DNA from: Rhizobiaceae bacterium
Lineage (GTDB): Bacteria; Pseudomonadota; Alphaproteobacteria; Rhizobiales; Rhizobiaceae
Length of the DNA stretch: 64,000 nucleotides
NCBI GenBank assembly: GCA_019635775.1
Contig: JAHBYU010000015.1
Location: 57,168-121,167 of the forward strand
Direction: 5' to 3'
Shown piece by piece: positions 1 through 9,180 of this stretch (position 1 is its first letter; every line of letters starts with the position of its first letter). The notes beneath the pieces were generated by a model that was not told the origin of the DNA, made no database searches, and worked only from the letters and a program-made list of their open reading frames with translations. Made by a program: the position numbers and the translations under genes.

Positions 1-30
1 CAAGATGAGGATGGTGCGCAGGAACGTCAT
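1..30 (-). CDS. Possible start of an upstream gene, cut by the window edge
   Basis: On the minus strand an ATG at 30 opens a frame reading MTFLRTILIL to the window edge. The hydrophobic, arginine-containing start resembles the first residues of ABC transporter permeases, but ten codons are too few to name a family. It lies downstream of, and in the same direction as, the M20 amidohydrolase gene, so it could be the next gene of that operon. Confidence 0.3.
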   Translation of the reverse strand, partial: MTFLRTILIL

Positions 31-92
31 TTTGCGTTTTCTTTCGACAGGCAGATTGAGTGGGGGAGTTTGTTCGAGGCGATCATGTCAGG

Positions 93-1655
93 TTACTTGT
101 TTTCGACGAAATCCACGCCAAGCTCCTGACTGCCGTCCCTCAGCAGAAGATGCTGCGGGATACCGGAGGGACGGACCTGGCCATCGGGCAGGGGAGATAC
201 ATAGGCGCGTCCGCCCTTGCGCCGATCGAAATCCGCCCGTGCCGCTGCGCGCAGATCGGGATCGGTCATCAGGTCATAGCCAACGCCCGCCATGACGATC
301 GCTGAATAGATCGAGCCCTTGTCGCCGATGCTCATGCCGCCGCAGGCCGTGACCGGCCATGTGTGCAGGCCGACGCCGATGGGCATTGTGGACAGCGCGA
401 AGAGCGCGGTGGGCGTGTTGAAGCTCACGTCGCCCACATCGGTGCCGCCGCCCGTCGTGATCTCTGGAAGCATTGGCATGATCTGCGACATGAGGCCGGC
501 TTCGGGAAGGCTCATCTCGCGCTGGCAGGCCTTTGCGAATTCCTGCTCTTCGTCCGTCCATTCCATTGAAAGCGCCGACATATGCGCGTGCATGCTGGCG
601 GCGAGCGTCTCGTTGGGCAGCAGGTCGTGCATGCCGAAGAAGTGGTCTATCTCGACGGTGGTCTGCGTCGAGGTCGCAGCTCCATTGGCCACGTCCCTGA
701 CCCACTCCGTCACCTCATTGACCTCGGCGCGATCCTGATCGCGGATCATGATGAGCACTTCGGCTGTATCCGGGACGACATTGGGCGCTCCGCCGCCATC
801 GGTGTAGGCGTAGTGGAGGCGCGTAGTCGGCTTGAGGTGCTCGCGCATGAACTGGATGCCGGTCCCGAACAGCTCGGCCCCCTTGAGTGCGCTGCGGCCT
901 TCCCATGGATCGACGCCTGCATGGGCGGTTCGGCCCGTATAATGTATGCGAAGCATGTTGACGGCTGCAGTGCGCAGCAGGCCGGTCGCGTTCATCGGCC
1001 CGGGATGCCACGCAAGGCACGCGTCCAGATCATCGAACAGGCCATCGCGAGCCATGTACACCTTCGCGCCCTCGGTTTCTTCCGCCGCGCAGCCATAGAC
1101 GCGGATGGTGCCGGGAATGTTCCTGTCGATCATCACCTTTTTTAGCGCAAACGCCGCGCCGGTGCAGCCGGCGCCGAGCATGTTGTGTCCGCAGCCATGG
1201 CCGACCTCGACGCCCGTAGGGCCGGGCGTCTGGCGCGGTTCAGCGGCATTTCCGAGCGCGGGCAGCGCATCATATTCCGGCAGGAAGCCGATCTTCGGCC
1301 CGCCTTCGCCCTGCGACCATTCGGCGAGGAAAGCGGTCGGGATGCCGGAGGTTCCGGTGCTGACGATGGTGAAACCTGCCTCCCGCAGTTCGCGCAGGTG
1401 AATCTCGGAGGAGACCTCCTCATGCAGCGATAGCTCCGGATTTTCCCAAACCTCCCGCGAGATGCGCAGGATTGCCTCGCGAACCGCCTCGACCGCCTCG
1501 GCGGCAGCCTTGGCGGATTCAGGCGCTTCGGCCTGCTGATCCTGCGCCCAGCCAAGCGAAGGCGACAGGGACAGCAATGCCGCCCCGGCGAATGCACCAC
1601 TCATCAGTGTGCGACGCGTCGTGTCCAGGATGAGGCTTCCGGAATCGTTCCGCAT
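93..1655 (-). CDS. M20 family amidohydrolase (AbgB-like), Tat-exported
   Basis: A 520-residue metallo-amidohydrolase of the M20/AbgB type; known members hydrolyse p-aminobenzoyl-glutamate or other N-acyl amino acids. The N-terminus has a twin-arginine signal (TRRTLM, then a hydrophobic stretch ending near GWAQ), so the enzyme is probably folded before export to the periplasm. Metal-binding motifs are visible: GHGCGHNMLGAG, the acidic pair in AAEETEG, and AWHPG. I chose the ATG at 1655 because a GGAG lies upstream; a TTG at 1682 would add nine residues. The substrate is unknown. The next gene downstream begins near position 30 in the same direction. Confidence 0.85.
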   Translation of the reverse strand: MRNDSGSLILDTTRRTLMSGAFAGAALLSLSPSLGWAQDQQAEAPESAKAAAEAVEAVREAILRISREVWENPELSLHEEVSSEIHLRELREAGFTIVSTGTSGIPTAFLAEWSQGEGGPKIGFLPEYDALPALGNAAEPRQTPGPTGVEVGHGCGHNMLGAGCTGAAFALKKVMIDRNIPGTIRVYGCAAEETEGAKVYMARDGLFDDLDACLAWHPGPMNATGLLRTAAVNMLRIHYTGRTAHAGVDPWEGRSALKGAELFGTGIQFMREHLKPTTRLHYAYTDGGGAPNVVPDTAEVLIMIRDQDRAEVNEVTEWVRDVANGAATSTQTTVEIDHFFGMHDLLPNETLAASMHAHMSALSMEWTDEEQEFAKACQREMSLPEAGLMSQIMPMLPEITTGGGTDVGDVSFNTPTALFALSTMPIGVGLHTWPVTACGGMSIGDKGSIYSAIVMAGVGYDLMTDPDLRAAARADFDRRKGGRAYVSPLPDGQVRPSGIPQHLLLRDGSQELGVDFVENK

Positions 1656-1763
1656 GACATGCTCCAATCTTGCCGGCCCCAACTCGCTATCCCGATACTA
1701 CAAAAGCATGGATCAGGCGACCGGTTTGGTCCCGCAAGGTGCCGATTGACAATTGGGCCAGGC

Positions 1764-3587
1764 TCAGGCGAAGCCGAAAACGCTTGCGCCCTGGTCGGCG
1801 CGACCGGCCAGTTCGCGAAAGCCTGCAAACAGTTCGCGGCCAAATCCGTTTTCATTGGCCGACAGGTCCGGCGTGGCAATAGGACGCTTTGCCAGTTCCT
1901 CGTCGGAAACCAGCACTTCCAGCGTTCCGCTGTCGGCGTCGAGCCGCACGATGTCGCCGTCATGCAGGCGACCGAGCGGCCCGCCTTCGAGCGCTTCCGG
2001 CGTCACGTGTATGGCAGCCGGCACCTTGCCCGAGGCACCGGACATCCGGCCGTCCGTCACAAGCGCGACCCTGTGGCCGCGATCCTGGAGCACGCCAAGG
2101 ACGGTCGTCAGCCGATGCAGTTCTGGCATGCCGTTGGCCTTGGGGCCCTGAAAGCGGATGACCGCCACGAAGTCGCGATCCAGTTCGCCGGCCTTGAAGG
2201 CGGCGGTGAGTGCTTCCTGGCTGTCCAGCACGATTGCCGGTGCCTCGATTACCCGTCGCTCCGGCTTGACCGCGGATGTCTTGATGATGGCATGGCCCAT
2301 ATTGCCCGAGAGAACCTTCAGTCCACCGGTCGGCTGGAACGCCTTCGCGGCAGGAGCAAGCACCTTCTCGTCGCCGCTCAGCTTCGGCGCGGGCTCGCGC
2401 ACGACGCTCCCATCAGCGCCGAGCTTCGCCTCGATGGCGTAAGGACGAAGGCCTTCTCCCCAGACGGTCTGCACGTCCTCGTGCAAAAGACCTGCGTCGA
2501 GCAGTTCGCGGATCAGGAAGCCCATGCCGCCCGCCGCCTGGAAATGGTTCACGTCGGCAAGCCCGTTCGGATAGACGCGCGCAAGCAGCGGCACCGCTTC
2601 CGACAGGTCCGAGATGTCCTGCCATGTGATCGAGATGCCGGCCGCGTGCGCAATCGCGATCAGGTGGATCGTGTGGTTGGTCGAGCCGCCCGTCGCATGA
2701 AGGCCGACGATGCCGTTCACGATGGAGCGTTCGTCGATCATCCTGCCGACCGGCGTATAGGCGTTGCCGAGCTGCGTGATGGCAAGCGCACGCCTCGTCG
2801 CCTCCTTCGTCAGCGCGTCGCGCAGCGGCGTGCCGGGATTGATGAAGGATGCGCCCGGCGTATGCAGGCCCATGATCTCCATCAGCATCTGGTTTGAGTT
2901 CGCGGTGCCGTAGAATGTGCAGGTGCCCGGTCCGTGATAGGACTTCGATTCCGCCTCAAGAAGCTCGGCGCGGCCGATCTTGCCTTCGGCGTAGAGCTGG
3001 CGGACCTTCGCCTTCTGGTCGTTGGGGATGCCCGAGGTCATCGGTCCCGCCGGTATGAACACGGCCGGCAGATGGCCGAACGTGAATGCGGCGATGGCAA
3101 GTCCGGGCACGATCTTGTCGCAGACGCCGAGATAGACCGCCGCGTCGAACATGTTGTGCGAGAGACCGACGGCGGTCGCCATCGCGATGACGTCGCGCGA
3201 GAAAAGCGACAGTTCCATGCCGGGCTGGCCCTGCGTGACGCCGTCGCACATGGCCGGCACGCCGCCCGCCACCTGCGCGATGCCACCCGCCTCCCGGGCG
3301 GCCTGCTTGATCAGGGCCGGATAGGTTTCGAAGGGCTGATGCGCCGAAAGCATGTCGTTGTACGAGGTTATGATGCCCAGATTGGGCACCCGGTCACCGC
3401 TGAGTTCTGCCTTCTCCGAAGGGCTGCACACGGCAAAGCCGTGCGCGAGGTTGCCGCATGAGAGAGTGGCGCGGTTGGCCGTCTTGCTGGCCGCCCTGTC
3501 GACGCGGTCGAGATAGAGTTCGCGCGCGGGCCGCGAGCGTTCCCGGATTCGTTGTGTGATTGCCTGTATGTCGCTTCTTGCCGTCAT
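1764..3587 (-). CDS. edd: 6-phosphogluconate dehydratase
   Basis: This 607-residue protein is the first committed enzyme of the Entner-Doudoroff pathway and converts 6-phosphogluconate to 2-keto-3-deoxy-6-phosphogluconate. It belongs to the IlvD/Edd family of Fe-S dehydratases and has the usual Edd length. Family blocks are clear: [44 protein letters not shown], and [21 protein letters not shown] near the C-terminus. The ATG at 3587 has an AAGGAC site upstream. It is the last gene of zwf-pgl-edd, 93 bases after pgl. No eda aldolase gene is present in the window, so the pathway must be completed elsewhere. Confidence 0.97.
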   Translation of the reverse strand: MTARSDIQAITQRIRERSRPARELYLDRVDRAASKTANRATLSCGNLAHGFAVCSPSEKAELSGDRVPNLGIITSYNDMLSAHQPFETYPALIKQAAREAGGIAQVAGGVPAMCDGVTQGQPGMELSLFSRDVIAMATAVGLSHNMFDAAVYLGVCDKIVPGLAIAAFTFGHLPAVFIPAGPMTSGIPNDQKAKVRQLYAEGKIGRAELLEAESKSYHGPGTCTFYGTANSNQMLMEIMGLHTPGASFINPGTPLRDALTKEATRRALAITQLGNAYTPVGRMIDERSIVNGIVGLHATGGSTNHTIHLIAIAHAAGISITWQDISDLSEAVPLLARVYPNGLADVNHFQAAGGMGFLIRELLDAGLLHEDVQTVWGEGLRPYAIEAKLGADGSVVREPAPKLSGDEKVLAPAAKAFQPTGGLKVLSGNMGHAIIKTSAVKPERRVIEAPAIVLDSQEALTAAFKAGELDRDFVAVIRFQGPKANGMPELHRLTTVLGVLQDRGHRVALVTDGRMSGASGKVPAAIHVTPEALEGGPLGRLHDGDIVRLDADSGTLEVLVSDEELAKRPIATPDLSANENGFGRELFAGFRELAGRADQGASVFGFA

Positions 3588-3680
3588 CGGTCGTCCTTCC
3601 GGCGTGCCGCTGGAAAGTGATTGGCTTTTTCAGCCGACACGCGAATGGGGGCCCTTGGGAGGAAGCCCCTTCAAACGGGC

Positions 3681-4376
3681 CTATTCGGCCCAGAAAATCT
3701 GAACCGGACGCGGCGAGGCCTCGATCGCTGCGCCGACCGGCAGGTTTTCGCCTGCCAGCACGCGATCCAGAACCTCTTTCTTGTCCGGTCCTTCGATATG
3801 CAGCGCGAGGAACCCGGCCTCGACAATCCTGCCAAGCGTCAGAGTAAGCCGATGTTCATGCGCGGTCGCCGATTCCACTGGCAGGACGAGCAGATCCGCG
3901 TCCGCGGCAAGCAGTTCGGCAACATTGGACGCGTCGGGGAAGAAGGACGCAGTGTGGCCGTCCGGCCCCATGCCGAGGATCGCGACGTCGAGCGGCCAGG
4001 GCAGTCCGGCCAGTTCGGCGCGTGCGCGCCTTGCCGCTTCCTCGCCATCGTCGGTTCCGTGATAGAGCGGAATGAAGGTCGCCGCCGACGCCGGCCCCTG
4101 CAACAGCTTGTCGGCGACAAGCCTTGCATTGGAACGCGGCTGGTCTGGCGGTACCAGCCGCTCGTCGATCAGCGTGACGATCACTTTCGTCCACTCGATC
4201 CGCGCCTTCGAGAGCTCCGCAAAGAGCAGCGCCGGCGTGGAGCCGCCTGACACGGCGATGAAGCCTGTGCCTCGTTTGGCTATCGCGTCCGACAGGCGTC
4301 CGGCGATTGTTGCGGCGAGCGTCGTGGCCAGTTCGGCGCGGCTTGGCAGGACGTGCATTTCGCAGGAAAGCGCCAT
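3681..4376 (-). CDS. pgl: 6-phosphogluconolactonase
   Basis: Hydrolyses 6-phosphogluconolactone to 6-phosphogluconate, the step between Zwf and Edd. Family motifs include FIAVSGGSTPALLF, the block LIDERLVPPDQPRSNARLV, and ILGMGPDGHTASFFPD. I chose the ATG at 4376, five bases after the zwf stop, giving 231 residues, typical for the family. Starts at 4394 or 4409 would overlap the end of zwf. None of the three has a strong ribosome-binding site, so translation is probably coupled to zwf. Second gene of the zwf-pgl-edd operon. Confidence 0.95.
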   Translation of the reverse strand: MALSCEMHVLPSRAELATTLAATIAGRLSDAIAKRGTGFIAVSGGSTPALLFAELSKARIEWTKVIVTLIDERLVPPDQPRSNARLVADKLLQGPASAATFIPLYHGTDDGEEAARRARAELAGLPWPLDVAILGMGPDGHTASFFPDASNVAELLAADADLLVLPVESATAHEHRLTLTLGRIVEAGFLALHIEGPDKKEVLDRVLAGENLPVGAAIEASPRPVQIFWAE

Positions 4377-4380
4377 GTCG

Positions 4381-5856
4381 TCAGGCGCTTTCATGCCAGG
4401 TGCGGCCATCGCGCTCGATCAACGCGATCGATGCCGATGGTCCCCATGTGCCGGCGGTGTAGCCCTGCACCTCCTGCCGCGTGTCGGCCCAGGCGTCGAG
4501 GATCGGACCGACCCACTTCCACGCGGCCTCCACCTCGTCGCGGCGCATGAACAGCGTCTGGTTGCCACGGATCACGTCCATCAGGAGCCGTTCATAGGCG
4601 TCCGGAGAACGGCCGCCGAACGTGTCGGAAAAGATCATGTCCAGCGGCAACTGGCGCAGCCGCATGCCGCCGGGCCCCGGATCCTTGATCATGATGTAGA
4701 TCTTGACGCTCTCGTCCGGTTGCAGGCGGATGACGAGCTGGTTTGGCGCCATGTTGCCGGCGCCATCGCCGAAGATGTTGTAGGGCACCGGCTTGAACTC
4801 GATGACGATTTCCGAGACGCGGGTCGTCAGCCTTTTGCCCGTGCGGATGTAGAAAGGCACGCCGGCCCACCGCCAGTTGTCGATCTCGGCCTTGATGGCC
4901 ACGAATGTCTCCGTCGTGCTGTCGGGCTTGCCGAGCTCCTCCAGATAGCCCTTTACCGGGCCGCCGGCCGAAGCGCCCGCGCGGTACTGGCCGCGCACTG
5001 TTGTCTTGGGCGCTTCCTGTCCGTTGATGCGCTTGAGCGAGCGCAGCACCTTCAGCTTCTCGTCGCGGACCGCGTTGGCTTCAACCGCCGATGAAGGGGG
5101 CTCCATGGCGACGAGGCAGAGCAGCTGAAGGATATGGTTCTGCACCATGTCGCGCAACGCGCCGGCCGTGTCGTAATAGGTTACGCGATCTTCCAGGCCG
5201 ACGGTCTCCGCGACCGTGATCTGGACATGGTCGACATGCGCCGAGTTCCACAATGGCTCGAAAAGTGCGTTGGCGAAACGCACAGCCATAAGGTTCTGCA
5301 CTGTCTCCTTGCCGAGATAGTGGTCGATGCGGAAGATCTGGTGTTCGCCGAACACGCTGCCGATCTGGTCGTTGAGCTGCTGGGCCGAAGCGAGGTCACG
5401 CCCGATAGGCTTTTCCACGACGATGCGGGAGTTCTCGGTGATCACGTCATGCTTCTTGAGCTGGGCCGCGATGCTTCCGAAAAGAGCCGGCGTCACCGCG
5501 AGATAGAAGGCGCGGATCGACTTGCTGTCGCCGATCGCCTTCCTCAGGTCGTCGAAGCCTGCGCCGCTCGTCGCGTCCGCCGGCACATAGCTCAGGCGCT
5601 TGACGAATTTATCCACCTCGGCCTTGTCGAGATAGTCCTTGGCGACATGCTCGGTCAGCGCCTTTCGGGCGAATTCCTGGAATTCCTTGTTGGTCAGCTT
5701 GGAACGCGACGTGCCGATGATGCGCGTCGGCTCGGAAAACTGGTGGTCGAGCTGCCGATGATAGAGTGCGGGCAGCAGCTTGCGCTCGGAAAGGTCGCCC
5801 GTGCCCCCGAAGATGATGAGATCGAACGGATCGACGGGAATGATCTGGCTGGTCAT
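4381..5856 (-). CDS. zwf: Glucose-6-phosphate 1-dehydrogenase
   Basis: Oxidises glucose-6-phosphate to 6-phosphogluconolactone with NAD(P)+, feeding the pentose phosphate and Entner-Doudoroff routes. The protein has 491 residues, the normal length. Residues 17-26 form the nucleotide-binding GGTGDLSERK, and residues 176-184 are the active-site signature RIDHYLGKE. It is the first gene of zwf-pgl-edd. About 40 bases upstream of the ATG is an AT-rich near-palindrome that may be an operator. The ATG at 5856 has a GGAG roughly 11 bases upstream. Confidence 0.97.
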   Translation of the reverse strand: MTSQIIPVDPFDLIIFGGTGDLSERKLLPALYHRQLDHQFSEPTRIIGTSRSKLTNKEFQEFARKALTEHVAKDYLDKAEVDKFVKRLSYVPADATSGAGFDDLRKAIGDSKSIRAFYLAVTPALFGSIAAQLKKHDVITENSRIVVEKPIGRDLASAQQLNDQIGSVFGEHQIFRIDHYLGKETVQNLMAVRFANALFEPLWNSAHVDHVQITVAETVGLEDRVTYYDTAGALRDMVQNHILQLLCLVAMEPPSSAVEANAVRDEKLKVLRSLKRINGQEAPKTTVRGQYRAGASAGGPVKGYLEELGKPDSTTETFVAIKAEIDNWRWAGVPFYIRTGKRLTTRVSEIVIEFKPVPYNIFGDGAGNMAPNQLVIRLQPDESVKIYIMIKDPGPGGMRLRQLPLDMIFSDTFGGRSPDAYERLLMDVIRGNQTLFMRRDEVEAAWKWVGPILDAWADTRQEVQGYTAGTWGPSASIALIERDGRTWHESA

Positions 5857-5894
5857 TTAAAGGTCCACTCCGTACCGCAGTGCAGCACAATAAT

Positions 5895-5907
5895 CTAATC
5901 GATTTAG
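5895..5907. promoter_or_regulatory. Near-palindrome upstream of zwf, possible operator
   Basis: CTAATCGATTTAG is an almost perfect palindrome centred on ATCGAT, in the AT-rich patch 38-51 bases upstream of the zwf ATG. The position suits a repressor or promoter element for zwf-pgl-edd. I cannot assign the regulator; no RpiR/HexR or LacI gene is nearby. Confidence 0.3.
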
Positions 5908-6142
5908 TTTTGCTAGTGCCTGTCCTGTGCCAGGGTGCCGCAGGTGCGCGACCGTGGGCTGGTATGGATCACTTTGCAGCCGCAACATAAAGCCTCCCTG
6001 TGACAGATTTCAAAGAAAGATTTCGCCTCACCCGTCGCGCCTGGTCGCGGGGATCGGCAAAGTGTCAGGATTGCCACCGCACTTGCCTTGCCCGCGCGGC
6101 CTGCCGTACGGATCGGGGTTAAAGGCTGAAACGGGAGGAAAG

Positions 6143-6889
6143 ATGCGACTGAAGGACAAGGTTGCCGTTGTCACCGGCGCGGCGTCAGGTTTTGGCGAAG
6201 GCATGGTCAGGCGATTCGCCGAGGAGGGCGCGCGGGTCGTCGTCGCGGACATCAACGAGAAGGAGGCCGAGCGCGTCGCGTCGGAAATCGGCAAGGCCGC
6301 GATCTGGGTCCAGACCGACGTCGCGATCCGATCCGAAATGGACGAGCTTGTCTATGCCGCCAAGAGCGCCTTCGGCCGCATCGACATCATGGTCAACAAT
6401 GCCGGCTACACCCATCGCAACGGCGACATGCTCAAGGTGGACGAGCATGTGTTCGACCTGATCTACGCGGTGAACATGAAGGCGATCTACCACGCCGCGC
6501 TCGCGGTCGTGCCGATCATGGAGCGGCAGGGTGGCGGATCCATCCTGACCACCGCCTCGACGGCCGGCCTGCGTCCGCGTCCGGGCCTGACATGGTACAA
6601 CGCCTCGAAAGGATGGGCGATAACCGCCACCAAATCGATGGCCGTTGAGCTTGCGCCGAAGAACATCCGCGTCAACTGCCTCTGCCCCGTGGCGGGCCAG
6701 ACGGGCATGCTGGCCCAGTTCATGGGCGAGGACACGCCAGAGATGCGCGAGAAGTTCCGTGCGTCGATCCCGCTCGGCCGCCTGTCGACGCCGCTCGACA
6801 TCGCCAACGCTGCACTTTGGCTGGTGTCCGACGAGGCCGCTCTGGTCACGGGAGTCGCGCTCGAGGTGGATGGCGGACGATGCATATGA
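6143..6889 (+). CDS. SDR family oxidoreductase
   Basis: A 248-residue classical short-chain dehydrogenase using NAD(P)(H). The cofactor motif TGAASGFG is near residue 13, NNAG follows, the catalytic pair is in YNASKGWA, and the C-terminus GVALEVDGGRCI is typical of the glucose-dehydrogenase/FabG-like group. The ATG at 6143 has a strong GGGAGGA site; longer upstream readings lack one. The substrate cannot be told from sequence. It is divergent from zwf and stands alone, with the next gene converging on it. Confidence 0.88.
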   Translation: MRLKDKVAVVTGAASGFGEGMVRRFAEEGARVVVADINEKEAERVASEIGKAAIWVQTDVAIRSEMDELVYAAKSAFGRIDIMVNNAGYTHRNGDMLKVDEHVFDLIYAVNMKAIYHAALAVVPIMERQGGGSILTTASTAGLRPRPGLTWYNASKGWAITATKSMAVELAPKNIRVNCLCPVAGQTGMLAQFMGEDTPEMREKFRASIPLGRLSTPLDIANAALWLVSDEAALVTGVALEVDGGRCI

Positions 6890-6904
6890 AGGGAGTTGAC
6901 TTGT

Positions 6905-7903
6905 CTAGTCGCCCACCGCCGCGATGATGTCGCCCAGCAGCGCGTGCAGGTCGTCCCTATGGCCGCTGCGGGCCGAAGGGTCGTCGGGGATGGAGGTCAT
7001 CGCCACGGTGAGGTCGAGCGCCGGCACGATATAGAGCATCTGGCCGCCGAAGCCCCAGGCATACACGACCTGCTGTCCCGCGATCTCGCGCATGAACCAG
7101 CAATAGCCGTAGCCGTCGCCCGAATAGATGGAGTGGGTGCGCACCTTCCAGGATTCCGCGATCCAGCTTGCCGGCACGACCTGCGTCCCGGCGTGGTTGC
7201 GCCCTTCATTGCGGTAGAGCTCTCCAAACGCCAGAAGCGAGCGCGTCGACATCGCCATCTGGTTGCCGCCGATGTAGATGCCCTGCGGATCGCGATCCCA
7301 CGCCCCGATGGCAAAGCCCTCGACCGGCTCCAGCCAGTCGCGCGCCAGTTCGCGGGTCGGCTTCCCGCCCGTGCGCGTCAGTATGGCCGAGAGCAGGTGC
7401 GTCGATCCGGTCGAATAGAGGATGGGCCCTCCCGGATCGCCCTCGAAGGGTTCGGCGAGCGCCGTCCGCACCCAGTTGCGGCTCGATACCCAGCGGCCAT
7501 AATTCGGCCCGGACATGCGGCCGAGGCCGGCCTGCATGGAAAGCAGGTTGCCGATGGTGATCTCCTTCAGGCGCGGGTCGGGATCGTCCGGCAGTTCGCC
7601 TGAAAGCAGCGGTGCGATCTTCTGGTCGACGCCTTCGAGAATCCCCTTGTCGATGGCGATGCCGACCAGCGCCGAGATGACGGACTTCGACGCCGACTTG
7701 ATATTCGTGGTCGCGTCGGGCGAGCCGCCATGATAGCCGCGCGCGGCGATCTCGCGCCCATCAAGCGAAACCGCCACGTTGCGCAGAGGCCCGAGGGCAT
7801 TCGCCCGGTCGAGAACGAGCGGCAAAGTTCCTGCCGACTGCGGCTGTGCCAGCCGCGTCGAGGCGAGGAGGAGGGGAAGTGCGAGGACAGCGCGTCGGTT
7901 CAT
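6905..7903 (-). CDS. Serine hydrolase, class C beta-lactamase fold
   Basis: A 332-residue predicted secreted hydrolase of the penicillin-binding-protein/beta-lactamase superfamily (EstB or 6-aminohexanoate-dimer-hydrolase type). The catalytic SxxK tetrad is SASK, and a YST follows in the block starting ILYSTGSTHLLSAIL. The N-terminus MNRRAVLALPLLLASTRLAQPQ is a signal peptide, possibly Tat-like. I chose the ATG at 7903 because it starts that signal directly; the frame stays open to 8041. Substrate unknown. It converges on the SDR gene with only 15 bases between the stops. Confidence 0.8.
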   Translation of the reverse strand: MNRRAVLALPLLLASTRLAQPQSAGTLPLVLDRANALGPLRNVAVSLDGREIAARGYHGGSPDATTNIKSASKSVISALVGIAIDKGILEGVDQKIAPLLSGELPDDPDPRLKEITIGNLLSMQAGLGRMSGPNYGRWVSSRNWVRTALAEPFEGDPGGPILYSTGSTHLLSAILTRTGGKPTRELARDWLEPVEGFAIGAWDRDPQGIYIGGNQMAMSTRSLLAFGELYRNEGRNHAGTQVVPASWIAESWKVRTHSIYSGDGYGYCWFMREIAGQQVVYAWGFGGQMLYIVPALDLTVAMTSIPDDPSARSGHRDDLHALLGDIIAAVGD

Positions 7904-8061
7904 AAGCCGGTAGATAGCCCCGCCTTTGTGACAGTACAGGGGATATGGCATAGTCTCACGCGCTTGTGAGCCCATGCAACGGGATCGCCCGAAGCGTGTT
8001 ACATTGTACGGGCCCACGGTTGTCGAGCCGATCAGGGTCATCCAGCACGAAAGGAAATCAA

Positions 8062-8577
8062 ATGGCCGTCAGCAGGAAGCATGAGGAACGCGCGCTGGAC
8101 AAAGGCGAACTTGAGATGGTCGCGAAGTCCCGTCACCCTGAACTGCAGCAACTCGACGACAAGGAGCTGGCGTCTGTCCTGAAGCTTCTGCGCGAACGCC
8201 GCGACAAGGCCCAATCGGAAACCAAGCGCCGCAAGCGCGAGATGCGCGGCAAGGCCGAACCCAAGGGCGCCGCGGCTTCCAGATCGGCAGAAGGCAACAA
8301 GGTCAAGCTGGAGGTGCTGAGCACTGCAGTGCGCAGGGTGAACGCGGAGCGTTCACGCCGCGAGCGTATGGCCTCGCAGGTCGAACTGTCGCGCGCCGCG
8401 CTGAAGCTCAAGCAGGATGCGAGCAATAGCGGCGAGGCGCCTGCCAACACGCGCCATGCGCATCAAGGCATGCGCAAGATCGTGTCGCAGCGTCGCGAGA
8501 AGCTCGTGCGCCCGATGGAGCTCGGCCGCCTTCGCAAGGCCTCCGCCGTTGCCCAGGCCAAGCGGGACAATTCCTGA
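8062..8577 (+). CDS. Conserved hypothetical basic protein
   Basis: A 171-residue protein very rich in Lys, Arg and Glu (for example RRDKAQSETKRRKREMRGKAE), predicted largely helical and soluble, with no signal peptide or membrane segment. The charge pattern would suit nucleic-acid binding, but no known domain is recognised. The ATG at 8062 follows an AAGGAAA site. It is divergent from the serine hydrolase gene, and a GC-rich hairpin follows the stop. Confidence 0.75.
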   Translation: MAVSRKHEERALDKGELEMVAKSRHPELQQLDDKELASVLKLLRERRDKAQSETKRRKREMRGKAEPKGAAASRSAEGNKVKLEVLSTAVRRVNAERSRRERMASQVELSRAALKLKQDASNSGEAPANTRHAHQGMRKIVSQRREKLVRPMELGRLRKASAVAQAKRDNS

Positions 8578-8582
8578 CTGTC

Positions 8583-8606
8583 GCCGGCGGCCTCAGGCCC
8601 GCCGGC
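8583..8606. terminator. GC-rich hairpin after the basic protein gene
   Basis: GCCGGCGG (8583-8590) pairs perfectly with CCGCCGGC (8599-8606) across an 8-base loop, four bases after the preceding stop codon. There is no T-tract, only an A-rich stretch downstream, so this may be a 3'-end stabiliser or a weak terminator. Confidence 0.45.
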
Positions 8607-8778
8607 TCAGCAAAAAGGCTCGACGCCAAGGGTCACCCCGTCGCGAACGGAACCTGACGGGTTCCAAGAGTTTCCCTTGCTATATATTAAAAATGATTGA
8701 GTTGGTTTTGGGAGCGGCATAGTATCGTCCAGTCAAGTGAAGATATAATAGTCAATAGAAAAGAACAGGAGGGAATGC

Positions 8779-9165
8779 ATGGCTTCGAATGGCAGCATTG
8801 ATCATCCTTCCAATTGGGACCCGGCGCTGGATGCCGTCGCCGCTGCCCCGGCCAACCACAAGGTCCTCTTCGAGAACGACAGGCTTCGCGTCCTGGAGGT
8901 TACGCTGGAGCCGGACGAGGAGGAGCCGGTTCACCATCACCGTTGGCCGTCAGTCTTCGTCTTCGACCAGGTGCAGGGTCCGATCCATGACTTTTCGCCG
9001 GACGGCGCCATGTTGCCGCCGAACCGCGATGTGATGCAGGCGATCCAGAAGTGGGATGGCGAGGGATGTCTCGTCGTGCACATGGCACCGCAGCCGGCGG
9101 GTTGGGTTCTCAACGCGTCAGGCAAGACGGTCCACGGCGTCAGGATCGAGATGAAGAATTGGTAG
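8779..9165 (+). CDS. Cupin-like small protein
   Basis: A 128-residue soluble protein with a single cupin-like core: EPVHHHRWPSVFVFDQ supplies clustered histidines as in cupin motif 1, and VHGVRIEMKNW ends the barrel. Such proteins may bind a metal and a small ligand; the function is unknown. A strong AGGAGGG site precedes the ATG. It is preceded by a roughly 200-base AT-rich gap after a hairpin, so it probably has its own promoter. It converges on the puuB-like gene. Confidence 0.75.
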   Translation: MASNGSIDHPSNWDPALDAVAAAPANHKVLFENDRLRVLEVTLEPDEEEPVHHHRWPSVFVFDQVQGPIHDFSPDGAMLPPNRDVMQAIQKWDGEGCLVVHMAPQPAGWVLNASGKTVHGVRIEMKNW

Positions 9166-9180
9166 CAGGCGGGTTCGTTC

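Noticed and set aside
1659-2897. 412-codon plus-strand frame opposite edd
   Set aside because: It is antisense to a clear Edd protein; its Arg/His/Ala-rich translation has no domain and is typical of the shadow frames of GC-rich genes.
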